Shown piece after piece: positions 1-12,590 of a stretch of 64,000 nucleotides of DNA (position 1 is its first letter; each line of letters begins with the position of its first letter). Source of the DNA: Geosiphon pyriformis. Its lineage: Eukaryota; Glomeromycota; Glomeromycetes; Archaeosporales; Geosiphonaceae. The notes under the pieces are model-generated. The model searched no databases and had not been told where the DNA came from. It saw only the letters and a list, made by a program, of their open reading frames with translations. The position numbers and the translations under genes were made by a program. The stretch covers positions 34,903 to 98,902 of the forward strand of contig JAAOMT010000276.1 of assembly GCA_016748015.1 (NCBI GenBank). Direction: 5' to 3'.

Positions 1-392
1 ATATAGAAAGTATAATAAAGGGATGATACAGTTAAAAATTATTAGAAAGCCTGAAAAGTGAATCTATTATGAAAGACTATCTCAAAACACTTTTTTGCCA
101 TGTTCACTCATTCTGAACCAATTAGAACCTTTTCTAGATAGATACAATATACGACCACTCCAGTCTTTTTACCACAATGCTATTCTAAAAGGGGTATTTC
201 ATCAACATGCTCGAGGATGAATTCGACAAAGAAAATTGTGTTTTCGTTACACAATTTCATTTAAGAATGGGTCTCAGATAAATTGTGAAAACAAAAAAGT
301 TTGAAAAAAAATTAAATTCAATGACGACTTTAAAAGATTTTGGCAGATCAAAATGTTCACTGAAAATCATTATTCTTCTCATAACCATCAAA

Positions 393-440
<48 letters not shown>
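393..440. repeat. (CAT)16 microsatellite
   Basis: This is a perfect trinucleotide array of about 16 units. It makes a run of His codons in a short frame (285-473) that has no other sign of being a gene. Confidence 0.95.
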
Positions 441-730
441 GGGGGCTTGTCAACAAAAAACGCAAATTTTTGATCGATCATTAACACACTATTACCGAGA
501 GCAGTAAAAGAGGAGCTCTTCATTTTTCATAGAAAGGGAATTGAAAGCGTGGAAAAAGCCGAAATTTTTTTTAAACATTTGATTAAATGGGAAGATTTTA
601 ATAATATTTTTTTTGTGCTTTTTAAAATTATCATCTACAATCAAATCAATCGCACAGCCATTCTGTTTGATAATCAAAAGTTTTGGTTTAACAATGGTGG
701 TCCAAAATTTCAATGGTAATCATGTGCATG

Positions 731-871
731 TAGTAATAGTAGTAGTAATAATAATAATAGTAGTAATAGTAGTAGTAGTAGTAGTAGTAATAGTAATAGT
801 AGTAGTAATAGTGGTAGTAGTAGTAGTAGTAATAGTAATAGTAGTAGTAGTAGTAGTAGTAATAGTAGTAG
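731..871. repeat. (TAG/TAA)n microsatellite, about 140 bp
   Basis: This is a compound trinucleotide array of TAG units interrupted by TAA and TGG units. On either strand it produces artificial Val- or Tyr-rich frames. Confidence 0.95.
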
Positions 872-1060
872 TTTTTCAAATTACGAATGTGTACTCTTTT
901 CACAAGATTAGAAAGTATCGGATTCAAATTTACAAAAAAGTAAAAACCAATTTCCGGAATACGTTTTTTTTTGTACGACAAATAAATAGATTTTCAGGAT
1001 TGCGTTTTTAATTTACGTCAAATGAGAATGTGTTTTCTTAAAAGTATTTCGAATTATATG

Positions 1061-1416
1061 TGTGTGTATATATGTGTATGTGTATGTGTATATGTTTGTG
1101 TGTTTCTCCGTCCTGGATTAAGTTTGTAATTTGGATATAACTTATCAAATATATAATATAATGTAATAACATTGATAAAATTATTTTATCTTTGAAACTC
1201 TAATCTTTTTATTGTGATAATTGCCCAAAAAATTTAAAAATAAAAAATTAATGGTTACCATTTTGATCTAAGAAAATCAATCCAAGTTTAATCTTCTTAG
1301 CAGAAAAGATAGATAAAAGACATTATTTAATCAATCAATCAATCAATCAATCAATCAACTTTAATGAACCTATTGAATACACCCTTAAACGAGGTGAAGT
1401 CATATCTGATGTAAAA

Positions 1417-1452
<36 letters not shown>
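1061..1452. repeat. Cluster of (TG)n, (AATC)n and (CT)n arrays
   Basis: Three separate arrays lie within 400 bp: an imperfect TG/TA array at about 1,061-1,104, seven AATC tetramers at 1,329-1,358, and a perfect CT array at 1,421-1,451. The sequence between them is unremarkable and AT-rich. Confidence 0.9.
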
Positions 1453-1454
<2 letters not shown>

Positions 1455-2522
1455 AAACATATAATAAAACTTTTTGGTCACGATAGAATCTAAAAACTCC
1501 AAACAGCCCTCGATTTCATAAAAGATAATGCATTATAATTGGAAAAAGATTATTCCACCACGTTAGTGGCCGGGGGTGAACAGTGCGGTAGTAGGCTGAA
1601 TCTCTTCAAAAAAAAAACCATTTAGATTTGGGAGAAATCTGAAAAATTAAAAATTCCCTTATGATCATCATCAAATTAAATCCTCTTTAAACGAGGAAAT
1701 ATTTATGCCAAGAAAGTTTCAAAAAGTTGAACACAATCATTTAAGTAATTCAAGTTTTTACGCCAAAAAGCTAATGAGTGACGGATACACAAAGGGGGAA
1801 ACCAATCATGTAAAATCAGTTGTTATGGAATAAAGATCGACTTCTTTTTTAACAATGGAAAATCCATAAATCAATGTAGAACGAAAATCTTGAATGTCAC
1901 ATGAGGTCAGGAAGATCGGGCTAGGTTTTTAGGTGTGTAATAGATAAAAGATTTGGACCAGAGGGAAAATATCAAAAAAGATACGCAGTAATAAATCATA
2001 AAGGGTGAGGGTACCCATTCCCATCATGCAATAAATTTCGTTAAAGAGACACTCTGTCAACAAACATATCTTTTCAATAAAGAAATAAATTTAAAATTTT
2101 TGAGGTTGAATTGTTTTTCTAATATGATATTGTACATATATATATATATCAATTGTATGTATGTATGTATGTGTGTGTGATAAGGATAAATAATGCAATC
2201 AACTGATCGCATTATTTTCTGATTACCTTGGAAATTTCAAAGGCAGAAATATTTAATTTAGTCACACAAATGGTTAAAGAAAAGGTTTCAAAGATTGACC
2301 ACGTTGAGAATATAATGAAAAATTATAAATCGTATCCCAAATATGGAATCAATGAAAAATTTTTATCGTGATAAAAAAGAATTCGAAAGATGGAAATATT
2401 TAAGCTTAAATTTAGTTATTAAAGTTCATTCATAGAAACTATGAAAAAAGAGGCTGATTTCTTTTTCTGGGATAATAGGGATACTTTATTAAGATGTTCA
2501 TTGATAATATTTTGGAATATTT

Positions 2523-2524
<2 letters not shown>

Positions 2525-2575
<51 letters not shown>

Positions 2576-2599
2576 TTTATTATTTTTATTATTATTTTT
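2525..2599. repeat. (ATT)n microsatellite
   Basis: This is a nearly perfect ATT array of about 75 bp with a few interruptions at its right end. It encodes artificial Ile runs on both strands. Confidence 0.95.
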
Positions 2600-2737
2600 A
2601 TATACACGTGGCTCTTGAATGGGCAAAATTTACAAAAAAAGTATAGGAATACATTGGTTTTTAAAATAGTCTAATTTTAACAAAAAAACAATTTTTTTGT
2701 TAATTCAGATTTCACTTTTTTTTCTTTTCATAATTCA

Positions 2738-2772
<35 letters not shown>
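2738..2772. repeat. Poly(A) tract, about 34 bp
   Basis: This is an uninterrupted A homopolymer. No retroelement coding sequence lies directly upstream, so I treat it as a simple repeat rather than a retroposon tail. Confidence 0.9.
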
Positions 2773-2774
<2 letters not shown>

Positions 2775-2930
2775 GAATCGTTTTTGGAAATCAAAGAAAA
2801 AACGTTTTTGATACTATTTTAAAAAGTTAACGATGATCGATTGCGTGCATTGTTTGACACGTGTCACGATAGTTTTTACCTCCGACATTAATGAAAAAGA
2901 TATCATTCACGTGGCTTATAGAGTCGACAA

Positions 2931-2966
2931 TTGTTATTGTTATTGTTATTGTTATTGTTATTGTTG
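2931..2966. repeat. (TTATTG)n hexamer array
   Basis: About six copies of a hexanucleotide unit. The array creates a Tyr-Cys alternating run in the frame at 2,833-3,129, which I do not regard as a gene. Confidence 0.85.
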
Positions 2967-3572
2967 TGATTGCTTGTTTGAGAAAATATCAAAAAAATCT
3001 TTTCTATTTTCAATATTAATTTTTTATGAATATAATATACAAGCAAAAAGCAAAGAACGAATAGGAAAGGAAAATCATAATATGAGTAAAAATTTGTTAT
3101 TTATTTTCAACGATTGGAATTCTTCGTAATAATTTATCATATTCAATGAATCGATATTTTGGATGAATTTTCACGATTTATTAAGATACCTTTTTTTATT
3201 TTTTTATTTTTTATTTTTTTAATGCCTACTTTCTATTCTTAGGAAAAATAATTATAATGATATGTATACTATTTATTTCCAAAATATTATCTTTTTTCTA
3301 AGCTCGTGATGTTTTTAGTTCATTGATGGAGACTACAACCTCGTTGCTCATTAATTTACATTGGGGAAAATAAAAAGTCAACATTAGAACCCGTATCGTG
3401 ATGAAAAATTTTTGTTTGTATTAAATATGTGTGTATCCACAATAATTTCATAAATATTTTCGAAAATTTTTACGGGTTTTTTTTTTAATGATAAAATTGC
3501 TTTTTAACTTTGATGTTTATAGATTTGATTTAAACAAAGTGACTCAAATGTTATCTATAAGTTAATGATGAA

Positions 3573-3685
3573 GAAAAGGAAAAGGAAAAGGAAAAGGAAA
3601 AGGAAAAGGAAAAGGAAAAGGAAAAGGAAAAGGAAAAGGAAAAGGAAAAGGAAAAGGAAAAGGAAAAGGAAAAGGAAAAGGAAAG
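3573..3685. repeat. (AAAAGG)n hexamer array, about 18 copies
   Basis: This is a purine-only array of about 110 bp with almost no interruptions, ending in a slightly imperfect unit. Its strand asymmetry is complete: no pyrimidine on the plus strand. Confidence 0.95.
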
Positions 3686-4312
3686 AAAGGAAAAACATTT
3701 TCAAAGTTTTTAATTAATAAATTAATTTTTTATCATTTTTAAATGTTTTTTAATAACCTAAATTAATAATGAATTTTATTATATCAATTAATCCTATATT
3801 ACAATTTATCATATTTATGTCCATATAAGAATAAAAACCATTTGAGGTATTGAAATTTTTAATTTCATTAAAGTAAAAAAAAAAAATAAAGATTTTCAAA
3901 AACTCAATATTTTAAATAAGATAGTTTCTTTTGTCATTTTAAAAAATAGAAAAAAAGATTTTAAATTAAATAAAAAAATTTTTTATCTTCTTTATTAAGA
4001 AATAATTATTTTTTGAAAAGTTTAAATAACTGTAATTTTTTCAATTATTAAAAAACAAAGAGTAAAATAAAAAAAAGTCTCATTTATGATTAATATTATC
4101 ATTTTCTATAAAATAAAATAAAATAAAAATGTATCCCCAGTCAAAAATAACTTTTAAAAAAATAAATGTATTATGAAATTAATTCATGACGATTATGCTA
4201 TTATAGAAACTTTTTTTTTTTCCATTTTCATTTATTCTCTTTTTCGGGAAAGAATATCCCCGGTATCAATTTATCATACTCCTCATGTTGAGAAATCAGT
4301 GAAACAGGACAA

Positions 4313-4373
4313 AAATCAAATCAAAAATCAAAATCAAAAATCAAAAATCAAAATAAAATCAAATCAAATCAAA
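4313..4373. repeat. (AAATC)n-type minisatellite
   Basis: This is an imperfect array of AAATC and AAAATC units, about 60 bp, at the end of a short frame that I reject as a gene. Confidence 0.8.
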
Positions 4374-4959
4374 TCGAGACATAAACAGTAATAAAAATAA
4401 TTATGATTATCGAAAATTTAATAATCTTTTTGATTTTCCTGTATCAAATTTAATATATAAAGCTGATCTCTAAAAAATTTTTACAAATTTCCGAGGAAAA
4501 AAGAAATCTCATATCAATATATTTTTGCATAATCCATTAAAACTTAAAAAAAGTTTCAAAGTTTCATATCAAATTTAATATAAAAAAAAAGAAAAGAAAA
4601 GGTAAATGTACTTTCGGGGGTTAGGACATCATGGTGTTGATGATCATTACCATCGTTGCTATCATTACCTTAAAAATCATTATCGTCTCATCATTATGAT
4701 GAAAGAATAGTTGTGAAACGCATTTCGCAATGAACAATGAAATGTATTTATTGGCCACACGATTAATGTTAGAGAATTCTTAATTTGATAAATTTGAGAT
4801 CATTGTGGCGTGTGATTTTATGATTCTGTGGCCAATGTCTTTTTTGAAAACTTTTGATATTGCATGTATGGTCCCATTTGGGAACAGTCTTTCATGTCAT
4901 TGCATGACTTTTAAGATTGATAAAGAATTCTTTTTATTTTATTATAGCATTCTTCTAGA

Positions 4960-4990
<31 letters not shown>

Positions 4991-5117
4991 CGATATTTTC
5001 TATATCAAAAAATTTCATACATGCTTCATGTAATTGTACATATGCTGGACCCTATTGGTTTATTTTTTAAAAATTAAGAATCCAATCATTTCACGAGTAT
5101 ATTTTTGATGATGGATA

Positions 5118-5170
<53 letters not shown>
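4960..5170. repeat. (GATT)n and (AAT)n arrays
   Basis: A short GATT tetramer array at about 4,960-4,990 is followed by a perfect AAT array of about 50 bp at 5,118-5,170. Confidence 0.9.
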
Positions 5171-5171
<1 letters not shown>

Positions 5172-6086
5172 CATAGCAGGAACAGAGAATTTTTCAACCA
5201 AAAAATATCTAGACCATAAAAAACCTTCATCCCAATTCAAATATGTCAACACATGTTACATATAATTATACATGCTTTTTAATAATCTTTAAAAACATTG
5301 GAGAAAGTATACAATATTTAAAAAAACTAGCTTATTTATAAGCATCTACATTACCATCTACATTACCATCTCCTTTTAGTTTCACCATTAAAAGCTCTAT
5401 TTAAAAATAAAAAATTTTTTTTTATTTTTTATTGGCTATCTTTGGTCTCGAGTATTTTGGATGATGATGATGATGATGATATATTGGGTATTTTATCTTG
5501 ACAGTTTTCATTAGAATAAAAAAGAATTCTATTCTAACTACGATCTTTCTTCAATTTTTATTATTAGAATAAAAAAATATTTTAGGCCTTTAAACTCAAA
5601 CGCCCAATTTCAAACGTGGACCGGCCAAAAGTGTTAGTACTCTATTAAACATTACACAAACGACGGGATTACGTTAGAGCTTTTATGTTCAACACTTCAA
5701 AAGAAAATCATCCTTTTTGTCCAACACATAATAGTCATCGTGTAATTTGCAATTTTCGCCCTCGAGCATTGATACATTTATTAAAAGTCAGCCAAAGAAA
5801 CAGCCATCTTCACCGCCTTTTTCATCAAAAGTGTGATCCCTATAACCCTTGTTTTGTTTTTTTTTCGCGCCAGAAAAAATTAAAAAAAGAGATTCTGAAA
5901 CTCTGATAGAACAAACGTTCAAAAGGAACTCGGCCCAATCAAACATCGTAATTCCGTAACTTCAAAAGAAATCGGTGTCATCTTTTGAATGAGAAATTTA
6001 TATATATATAGAGCACACTTTGAGTGAACTCATCGAAATTCGCGTCTCTTTGTTCTTCTAATGTTCACCGCGAGCGGCAGTACATC

Positions 6087-6121
6087 TTTTTTTTCTTTTT
6101 CTTTTTCTTTTTCTTCTTCTT

Positions 6122-6151
<30 letters not shown>
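6087..6151. repeat. (CTTTTT)n / (TTC)n pyrimidine tract
   Basis: A pyrimidine-only tract of about 65 bp, moving from CTTTTT units into a perfect TTC array. It lies within the 1-kb upstream region of the H+-ATPase gene. Confidence 0.9.
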
Positions 6152-6154
<3 letters not shown>

Positions 6155-6817
6155 CTTAAATTTTATCTTGTAATTTTGGTGCAAGAAATTTTCATCTCAT
6201 CACTTTACCAAAAAAAAAACTTGATCGTGTATTTTTCTAAAAAGTTTCCTTGTACTTTTTTTATTTTCCTTTGATCTGGAGAGAATCGACCAGTTCTTGT
6301 CCTCTCTCTCTCAAAACATTGTTTCTTTATCGTCAGAGATTAAAATACCCGGAAAAACAGACTCCCCAAAGGAAATCGTAATCATCAAAATATTTTGAGA
6401 AGCATCAAATAATACAAAAATAAAATATACATTCGTTCTCCCGAAATCTTTCTATCTATTTTATTCTCGAAAAAGGTATACACCCACATTTGAGACATAA
6501 AAACTGACTTTTTCGAACACGCTAAAAATTCAATTCATCCCCCTAAAAAAAAAAGTAAACTTTTTCCATACTCAAAAATTCTGTCAATTTAGCCTTTTAT
6601 CATCGCGTTAATCTTGACCTAAATATTCTTCGTTCTCTCTCGCGTACATATTTTATAAAATTAGAAAAAAAGGTTCACCTATTAATTTTCCTGATATCTT
6701 TTCATATTGGTTACAGTATATTTTTATATACTTGTATTTATACACTTATATTTTGTGTACTATAAATTTTTTTCACCTTAAAAAACGCATAATCATCCCT
6801 ATAATCAAAAAAGTTAT

Positions 6818-6820
<3 letters not shown>

Positions 6821-6861
<41 letters not shown>
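6821..6861. repeat. (TC)n tract upstream of PMA1
   Basis: A perfect TC array of about 41 bp lies 126 bp before the H+-ATPase start codon, probably inside its 5' leader. Pyrimidine-rich leaders are common ahead of highly expressed fungal genes; a regulatory role here is inference. Confidence 0.85.
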
Positions 6862-6865
<4 letters not shown>

Positions 6866-6986
6866 AAACTTACAAATCAAAAAAATTATTTAGACTGTAC
6901 AATTTTTAATATATCAACCCTTTTCACTTTTCAATCCATAAAAAAATTTTTTTTCTTCATACTCAACCCAAACCACTTTTTAAATA

Positions 6987-7374
6987 ATGTCTTATGAAAA
7001 AGATACTGAATACCAAAGTATAGGTTCTGAACAACCGGTACTCTCGGAAATCACAGAAACACCTGACCACCACCACCAATACACTTCACACGATGAAAAA
7101 AAGGAGGCAGAGTTTGAAAACCACGAACATGTTCAAGTAGCTGACGATATTCCTCCAGAGTTAGAAGCCTTGCTTCATACTGACCCTAGCAAAGGTCTCA
7201 CCACTGAAGAGGCACAAACACGTTTGGAACAGTTTGGTCGAAACGAACTGGCAGAAGTGAAAACAAACCCAATCTTGAAGTTCCTTTCTTATTTCACCGG
7301 TGCCATCGCTTATCTTATTGAACTTGCCTGTATATTTGCGGCTATTGTTAAGGATTGGGTATGTTTTTATTTAA

Positions 7375-7421
<47 letters not shown>

Positions 7422-9961
7422 TTCAATTGATTTCATCAATTAAAAAAAACCAATTTTATGCTATCAGACATATTTTTTAACTTTTTTTTTTTCTTTCACT
7501 TCAATCATCATTTGACTTTGATAATTAGCTTGATTTCGGTATCATTCTAGCGTTATTGATTGTCAACGCTTTCATCGGTTTCATCGAGGAAGCTCGTGCT
7601 GAATCTGCTTTGGATGCTTTGAAACAAACTCTCGCTCTAAAAGCTAAAGTATGGCGTAATGGTCATTTCATTGATCTCGCTGTGGGGGAAATTGTACCAG
7701 GTGATGTGATTGGTCTACGTCTCGGTGATATCATCCCGGCCGATGCTCGACTACTGGGTATCAGCGTAACGGGTGGTGAGACCGAAGGCTCTTTGTCAAT
7801 CGATCAATCCGCCTTGACCGGTGAATCATTACCAGTTGAAAAGAAGAAGGGCGACACCGTTTACTCTTCTTCCATCGTTAAACAAGGTCAAATGTTGGCT
7901 GTCGTGACGAAAACTGGTTCAAATACTTTTATCGGTCGTGCTGCTAACCTGATCTCTATAACCGTCGAACAAGGCCATTTCCAGAAAGTGGTCAATCAAA
8001 TCGGAAATTTCTTGATCTTGATTACAACTATCCTTGTCTTGATCATCCTCATCTATCAATTAGTCAAATTCCGTGGTACTCATGAGGGTGAATTCTTGAC
8101 GGTACTTGGACACGTGTTAGTCTTGACCATTGCTGCTATCCCTGTGGGTCTTCCAACCGTGTTGTCGGTAACAATGGCTGTTGGGGCTAAGCAATTGGCC
8201 GCGAAAAAAGTTATCGTAAAACGTCTTACGGCCGTCGAAGAAATGGCTTCTGTCTCGATTCTTTGCTCTGACAAGACGGGTACCTTGACCCTGAATGAAT
8301 TGACTTTCGATGAACCTTACCTAACAAACAACTTTACCAAAGATGATATCTTGCTCTATTCTTACCTTTCCGCTGAGCCCGGTGCCAATGATCCAATTGA
8401 ATTTGCGGTTCGCACTGCGGCCGAAAGTACCCTTGAAATTCTTCAAAATCGTCCAAACCAACATGAGATTCCCGGATATAAAGTCACCGCTTTCGTCCCA
8501 TTCAACCCAACCACCAAAATGACTCATGCCACCGTTCTCAACACAGAGACCAAAGAATCGTTCAAGGTAGCAAAAGGTGCTCCCCAAGTCATCATTCGTC
8601 TTGTTGGTGGGGACGATGATGCCGTTCGTGCAGTAAACACTCTTGCCAGACGTGGTCTTCGTGCTCTTGGCGTGGCCAAAACTATCCCCGGTGATTTGAA
8701 CACGTATCAGCTGGTTGGTATGATTTCTCTTCTTGATCCTCCTCGTCCTGACTCGGCGGAAACAATCAGACGCTGCAGAGATTACGGTGTCGAGGTTAAA
8801 ATGATTACCGGTGATCAATTGATCATTGCCAAGGAGGTTGCCATGCGTCTTGGAATGCAACGTGTCATTCTTGATGCAAATCATTTGGTTGATCCGACAA
8901 AATCAGAAGAAGAAGTTACAGAACATTGTGAACGTGCCGATGGTTTCGCTCAAGTTATTCCAGAGCATAAATATCGTGTGGTTGAATTGTTACAAAAGAA
9001 GGGTTTACTGGTTGGTATGACTGGTGATGGTGTTAATGACGCTCCGGCTTTGAAGAAGGCTAATGTCGGTATCGCTGTACATGGTTGTACGGATGCTGCT
9101 CGATCTGCCGCTGATATTGTATTGTTAGCTCCCGGTCTTTCAACAATTGTTGACGGTATCACCACATCCCGTGCAATCTTCCAACGTATGCGATCTTACG
9201 CCCTCTACCGTATCACCTCTACAGTTCATTTCTTAATGTTCTTCTTTTGTATCATTATTGCACGTGATTGGCAAATGAAGCCTGAATTACTGATTTTGAT
9301 CACCTTGTTAAATGATGCCGCCACCCTGGTCATTTCGGTTGATAACGCCAAAATTTCAAGACGTCCCGACAAATGGCGTCTTGGTCAATTGATTACACTT
9401 TCCGTTGTGTTGAGTGTGTTCTTGAGCGCAGCCTCCTTTGCTCACTTTTTCATTGCTCGTGATGTATTCAACATTCCGGAACATGACGATAATGATAAAC
9501 GATTGCAAACCATCATGTATCTACATATTTCATCATGCCCTCATTTCGTTATCTTCTCCACCCGTTTATCTGGTTATTTCTGGGAAAGTCTTCCTTCACC
9601 AATGTTCTTCATTGCTGTTATGGGCACTCAAGTATTCGCCATGTTCATCTCGGTCTATGGTGTCCTCACAGACGCTATCGGCTGGCCTTGGGGTATTAGT
9701 ATCATTGGTGTCTCACTTGGATACTTTTTCATACTGGATTTCATTAAGGTTCAAATCTTCAAATGGTGGTCATTCGAACTTACCGCCACTCTTTGGCCAT
9801 CACCTTCACGAAAAGCTAAGCTTCATAGTCGTCGGGAGCAAAAGATTCATGACGAAAAGATTCGACATACCGTTTCCAAAGTTCGAAAAGTGGTTCTCAT
9901 CTGTAAAGTTATTCTGGCTTTCCGATATGCAAAGGAGAAACGAGTGATCAAGGAAAAGTAA
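6987..9961 (+). CDS. PMA1: Plasma-membrane H+-transporting P-type ATPase
   Basis: This is a P3A-type proton pump that exports H+ across the plasma membrane using ATP and so energises nutrient uptake. It has two exons, 6,987-7,358 and 7,529-9,961, giving about 934 residues, close to the family's usual 900-950. The 170-nt GT-AG intron falls after Asp-Trp and before Leu-Asp-Phe. Visible landmarks are the actuator motif TGES (residues 221-224), the phosphorylated aspartate in DKTGT (372-376), the hinge TGDGVNDAP (622-630), and an NDAAT membrane motif carrying the aspartate tied to proton transport. The N-terminus is acidic and His-rich. The C-terminal tail is short and basic, where autoinhibitory regions lie in this family. 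The ATG at 6,987 opens the only long frame and follows in-frame stops. Codon use is clearly more GC-rich than the surroundings. The family assignment is secure; the exact paralogue is not. Confidence 0.97.
7359..7528 (+). other. PMA1 intron containing an (AAT)n microsatellite
   Basis: This GT-AG intron restores a continuous ATPase reading frame in phase 0. It carries an AAT array of about 45 bp at 7,374-7,419, only 15 bp after the donor site, followed by a T-rich stretch before the acceptor. Confidence 0.93.
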
Positions 9962-11237
9962 AAAGTGGTTTGTTGATATCTCGATTCTTGAAGGTGATGA
10001 GTATTAATGAAGACAAAAATGACGGTGAATACCGGGAAATTTATTAGTAGAGACTTTTTGATGGACATGATCAAAAAAAAGAAAAAGAAAAAGAAAAAGC
10101 GCATGTCATCCCATAATGGACTTTTTTTTAATTTTCAATAATTGTTTGTAACATTGCATATTCCATGGTTTTTGATTTGCGGATATTTTTCTCCTACCAC
10201 TATGTTTTTTTTTCATAGAATTTTGGGTTTTCTCATTTTTATTTCTTTTTTCTTTTTCTTTTTTCCTATTATTACACTTGTTTATATAATTCCCATTGCC
10301 AAATTCTTTTTTTTTTTTTTTTTTCATACGATTGACTAGAAAGCTGGGAGATCATCATGAATGGTTGAGTACAATTAATTTTAATTTAGGATTTCTTGAA
10401 TTTTTGGTCGACGAAGATTTATTTATCTTTCACCCATCTCAAACAACATACACACCATGAATCATTTGTAAATTTTTTCATTTAATATTCACAAGATTTT
10501 TGGTTTTTCATCATGATCCATGTGTTGTTTCTCTTTCGAATAGAATCCTTTAATCAATGATCGGGTTGGGTTTAATGACCAGAGATTGTTTCCAAAGATG
10601 ATTATACAGCTACGCCGCTCGCATATTTATGGTTGTCTGGTTTTGGTCATCAGTTGGAAAACATTCTCTTCTAAACCATTCATATCACCCACCCGTTTAC
10701 TTTTTATTTATATTGTTACTACCTTGTACACTACTACCATTACTATTAAAAGTAACATTTTTGTTTCTAATATATAAAAATCGGTCGTGTCATTCTTTGA
10801 CACTTAATTCGAATAAAATGAAAATCAATTCAAAAATAGAATGTGTACAATCGGGCCTCCTCTTATTTTTCATTTGGTTTAATAATTTTTTTGATCTAAA
10901 GAATTCCTGTCAAGATGGAAAACTAAGAGTTGTTCATTTTAAACATAACTTTTAACTAAATTTTGGATTCGGGATTGAAAGCCTAAAAAAATACATGATC
11001 ATCCTTTTAGAACTAAATTTTGGATTCGGGATTGAAAGCCTAAAAAATACATGATTATCCAAAAACAGTATTGAGAAAGATGAGAATTATCTAACTTGAG
11101 AATCGTTAATCAAAGTAGGACAACTTAAAAAACTGTCATCCTAAAAGATTTTAGCGCTGATTACCCAACCACTTGCTCCTTATGGCATAAGAGCAAAAAT
11201 GTTAGGTGAGTGACACTAGAATGTGTATTTACATGTG
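9962..11237. other. Intergenic region downstream of PMA1
   Basis: No gene is supported here. There is an AAAAAG-type purine run at about 10,074-10,100, T-rich stretches near 10,220-10,324, and a 57-bp tandem duplication (listed separately). The short open frames are low-complexity. Confidence 0.6.
10954..11060. repeat. 57-bp-period tandem duplication
   Basis: A unit beginning AACTAAATTTTGG at 10,954 recurs at 11,011, with about 50 bp nearly identical (one A-run length difference and one C/T change). There are two copies, and the second ends about 180 bp from the tRNA gene. Confidence 0.9.
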
Positions 11238-11310
11238 TGGAGGACCTGGGCATCGATCCCAGTACCTCTCGCATGCTAAGCGAGCGCTCTACCATTTGAG
11301 CTAGACCCCC
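11238..11310 (-). tRNA. tRNA-Ala (anticodon AGC)
   Basis: Read on the minus strand, this folds as a full cloverleaf of 73 nt including the discriminator A. There is a 7-bp acceptor stem with a U-U mismatch at position 6:67, a GCTC/GAGC D-stem, a CTCGC/GCGAG anticodon stem with loop TTAGCAT (anticodon AGC), and a CTGGG/CCCAG T-stem. The G3-U70 wobble pair, the main alanine identity element, is present. The T-loop ATCGATG departs from the usual TTCGA start but is seen in some eukaryotic tRNA-Ala genes. I see no intron and no encoded CCA. Confidence 0.95.
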
Positions 11311-11528
11311 AATGATTTCTTCGTATGACCTTCTTTTTTTATTATATATTCAAAATTATCTTGAACACGTGTTTAAAACATGGATTTTATTAGTAAATGT
11401 TATTTTGAAAATTTATGTCATATATTAGGAGAGTACTACCGTAATATCGTTTAACATGATTTTAACTTGATTCAAAACAGGGATCCAAATATTAAGCAAG
11501 TTTAAAAAGTTTAACGGGTATAAATCTC

Positions 11529-11529
<1 letters not shown>

Positions 11530-11578
<49 letters not shown>

Positions 11579-11579
11579 C
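11530..11579. repeat. (TTA)n microsatellite
   Basis: A perfect TTA array of about 16 units. Confidence 0.95.
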
Positions 11580-12481
11580 ATCATCATAGAAAGGAAAAAT
11601 GCGTGTTTTTTGCAATTGGTTTAGAAACATCGAAACATTGAAAAATTGAACCATTGAACCATTTTCATGTTCATGTTGGTACTTAAAGCCTATGAGTTTT
11701 TCTTTGTCGAAATGCAATGAGGCATTCAAAAAGAGGATGGATTAAAAAAGGATGGATTAAAGAGGTTAGAGAGATTTTTAAATTTTAAAAAAAATTTTCT
11801 CATGCGAGAATATATTTATCATTTACCGACGACCAAGTATGGACGCCAAGTAGCAGAATAGCCTTTTGCTACACTTGTGAGAGACATAGAGAATGGAAAT
11901 TTTTCTTACATCATGTATGATGTCATTAAGGTTTAAGAGATCTAATTAAAATTATCTGAACGATCAATTTAATCTTTTTTGTATGCAATGAGTCAGCTTT
12001 TGATAAGTCACCAGACACTCAAAAAAGTTTTTTTGGTTTGACGAGGTTAATTTCATCATTTTTAAGATTCTTGAGAAAATGGTACAAACTTGTAGAAATT
12101 TGAAATTGAAAAGACGATTGATTTGACCGCAAAAAAGTGTCTAGTTTTTCATGTCAAAGATTCCCAACCAAAATCTCGGTTAAAGCTGATCTCAATAATT
12201 TTTCTTGGGTTATTTTTTTTTATTTGTTGTTTATAATTGTCCTAGCGACTTTAATTATTCCGGTTTTTAAACTTTTTTTTTTTTAATCTATACTTTGAAA
12301 TTCCATGCTAAGTAAACGGTGATCAGGTAAGAAAATGATTAAATAGAATGTTTTTAATGTTCCCTATGAAGCTTTTTTCGAAGAAACTTGTTTGATACCT
12401 GAATAAACCTTGTCATAAGTTTAGAAATTTCTTTTTATTTTATTTTATTTTATCACAAGACCATAATGAGGTGTATATTGC

Positions 12482-12590
12482 GTTTTTTTGTTTTATTTTG
12501 TTTTTGTTTTTTGTTTTTTGTTTTTTGTTTTTTGTTTTTGTTCTTGTTTTTGTTTTTGTTTTTGTTTTTGTTTTTGTTTTTGTTTTGTTC
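12482..12590. repeat. (GTTTTT)n-type array
   Basis: About 110 bp of G-spaced T runs in 5-8 bp units, settling into a regular GTTTTT hexamer at the right end. It encodes artificial Phe/Leu/Val-rich frames. Confidence 0.9.

Larger units (their letters stand above)
1..6986. other. AT-rich intergenic region rich in microsatellites
   Basis: I see no protein gene I can support in this stretch. The open frames present are short or are simply translations of simple repeats (runs of His, Val, Tyr or Ile). It holds about fifteen simple-sequence arrays, the largest of which are listed separately. A somewhat more GC-rich, CG-containing stretch at about 5,580-6,070, with a TATA-like run near 6,000, lies roughly 1 kb upstream of the H+-ATPase start. 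It may belong to that gene's promoter or 5' untranslated region, but I see no decisive element. Confidence 0.6.

Noticed and set aside
285-1011. Open frames with long His, Val or Tyr runs
   Set aside because: They are translations of the CAT and TAG/TAA arrays. The flanking parts have no conserved features, and frames on both strands are open for the same reason.
2419-2674. Ile-rich open frames on both strands
   Set aside because: Produced by the ATT array; no gene-like flanks.
8080-9165. Long antisense frames within the H+-ATPase
   Set aside because: Shadows of the strongly coding plus strand. They have no recognisable domains, while the sense frame has all the family motifs.
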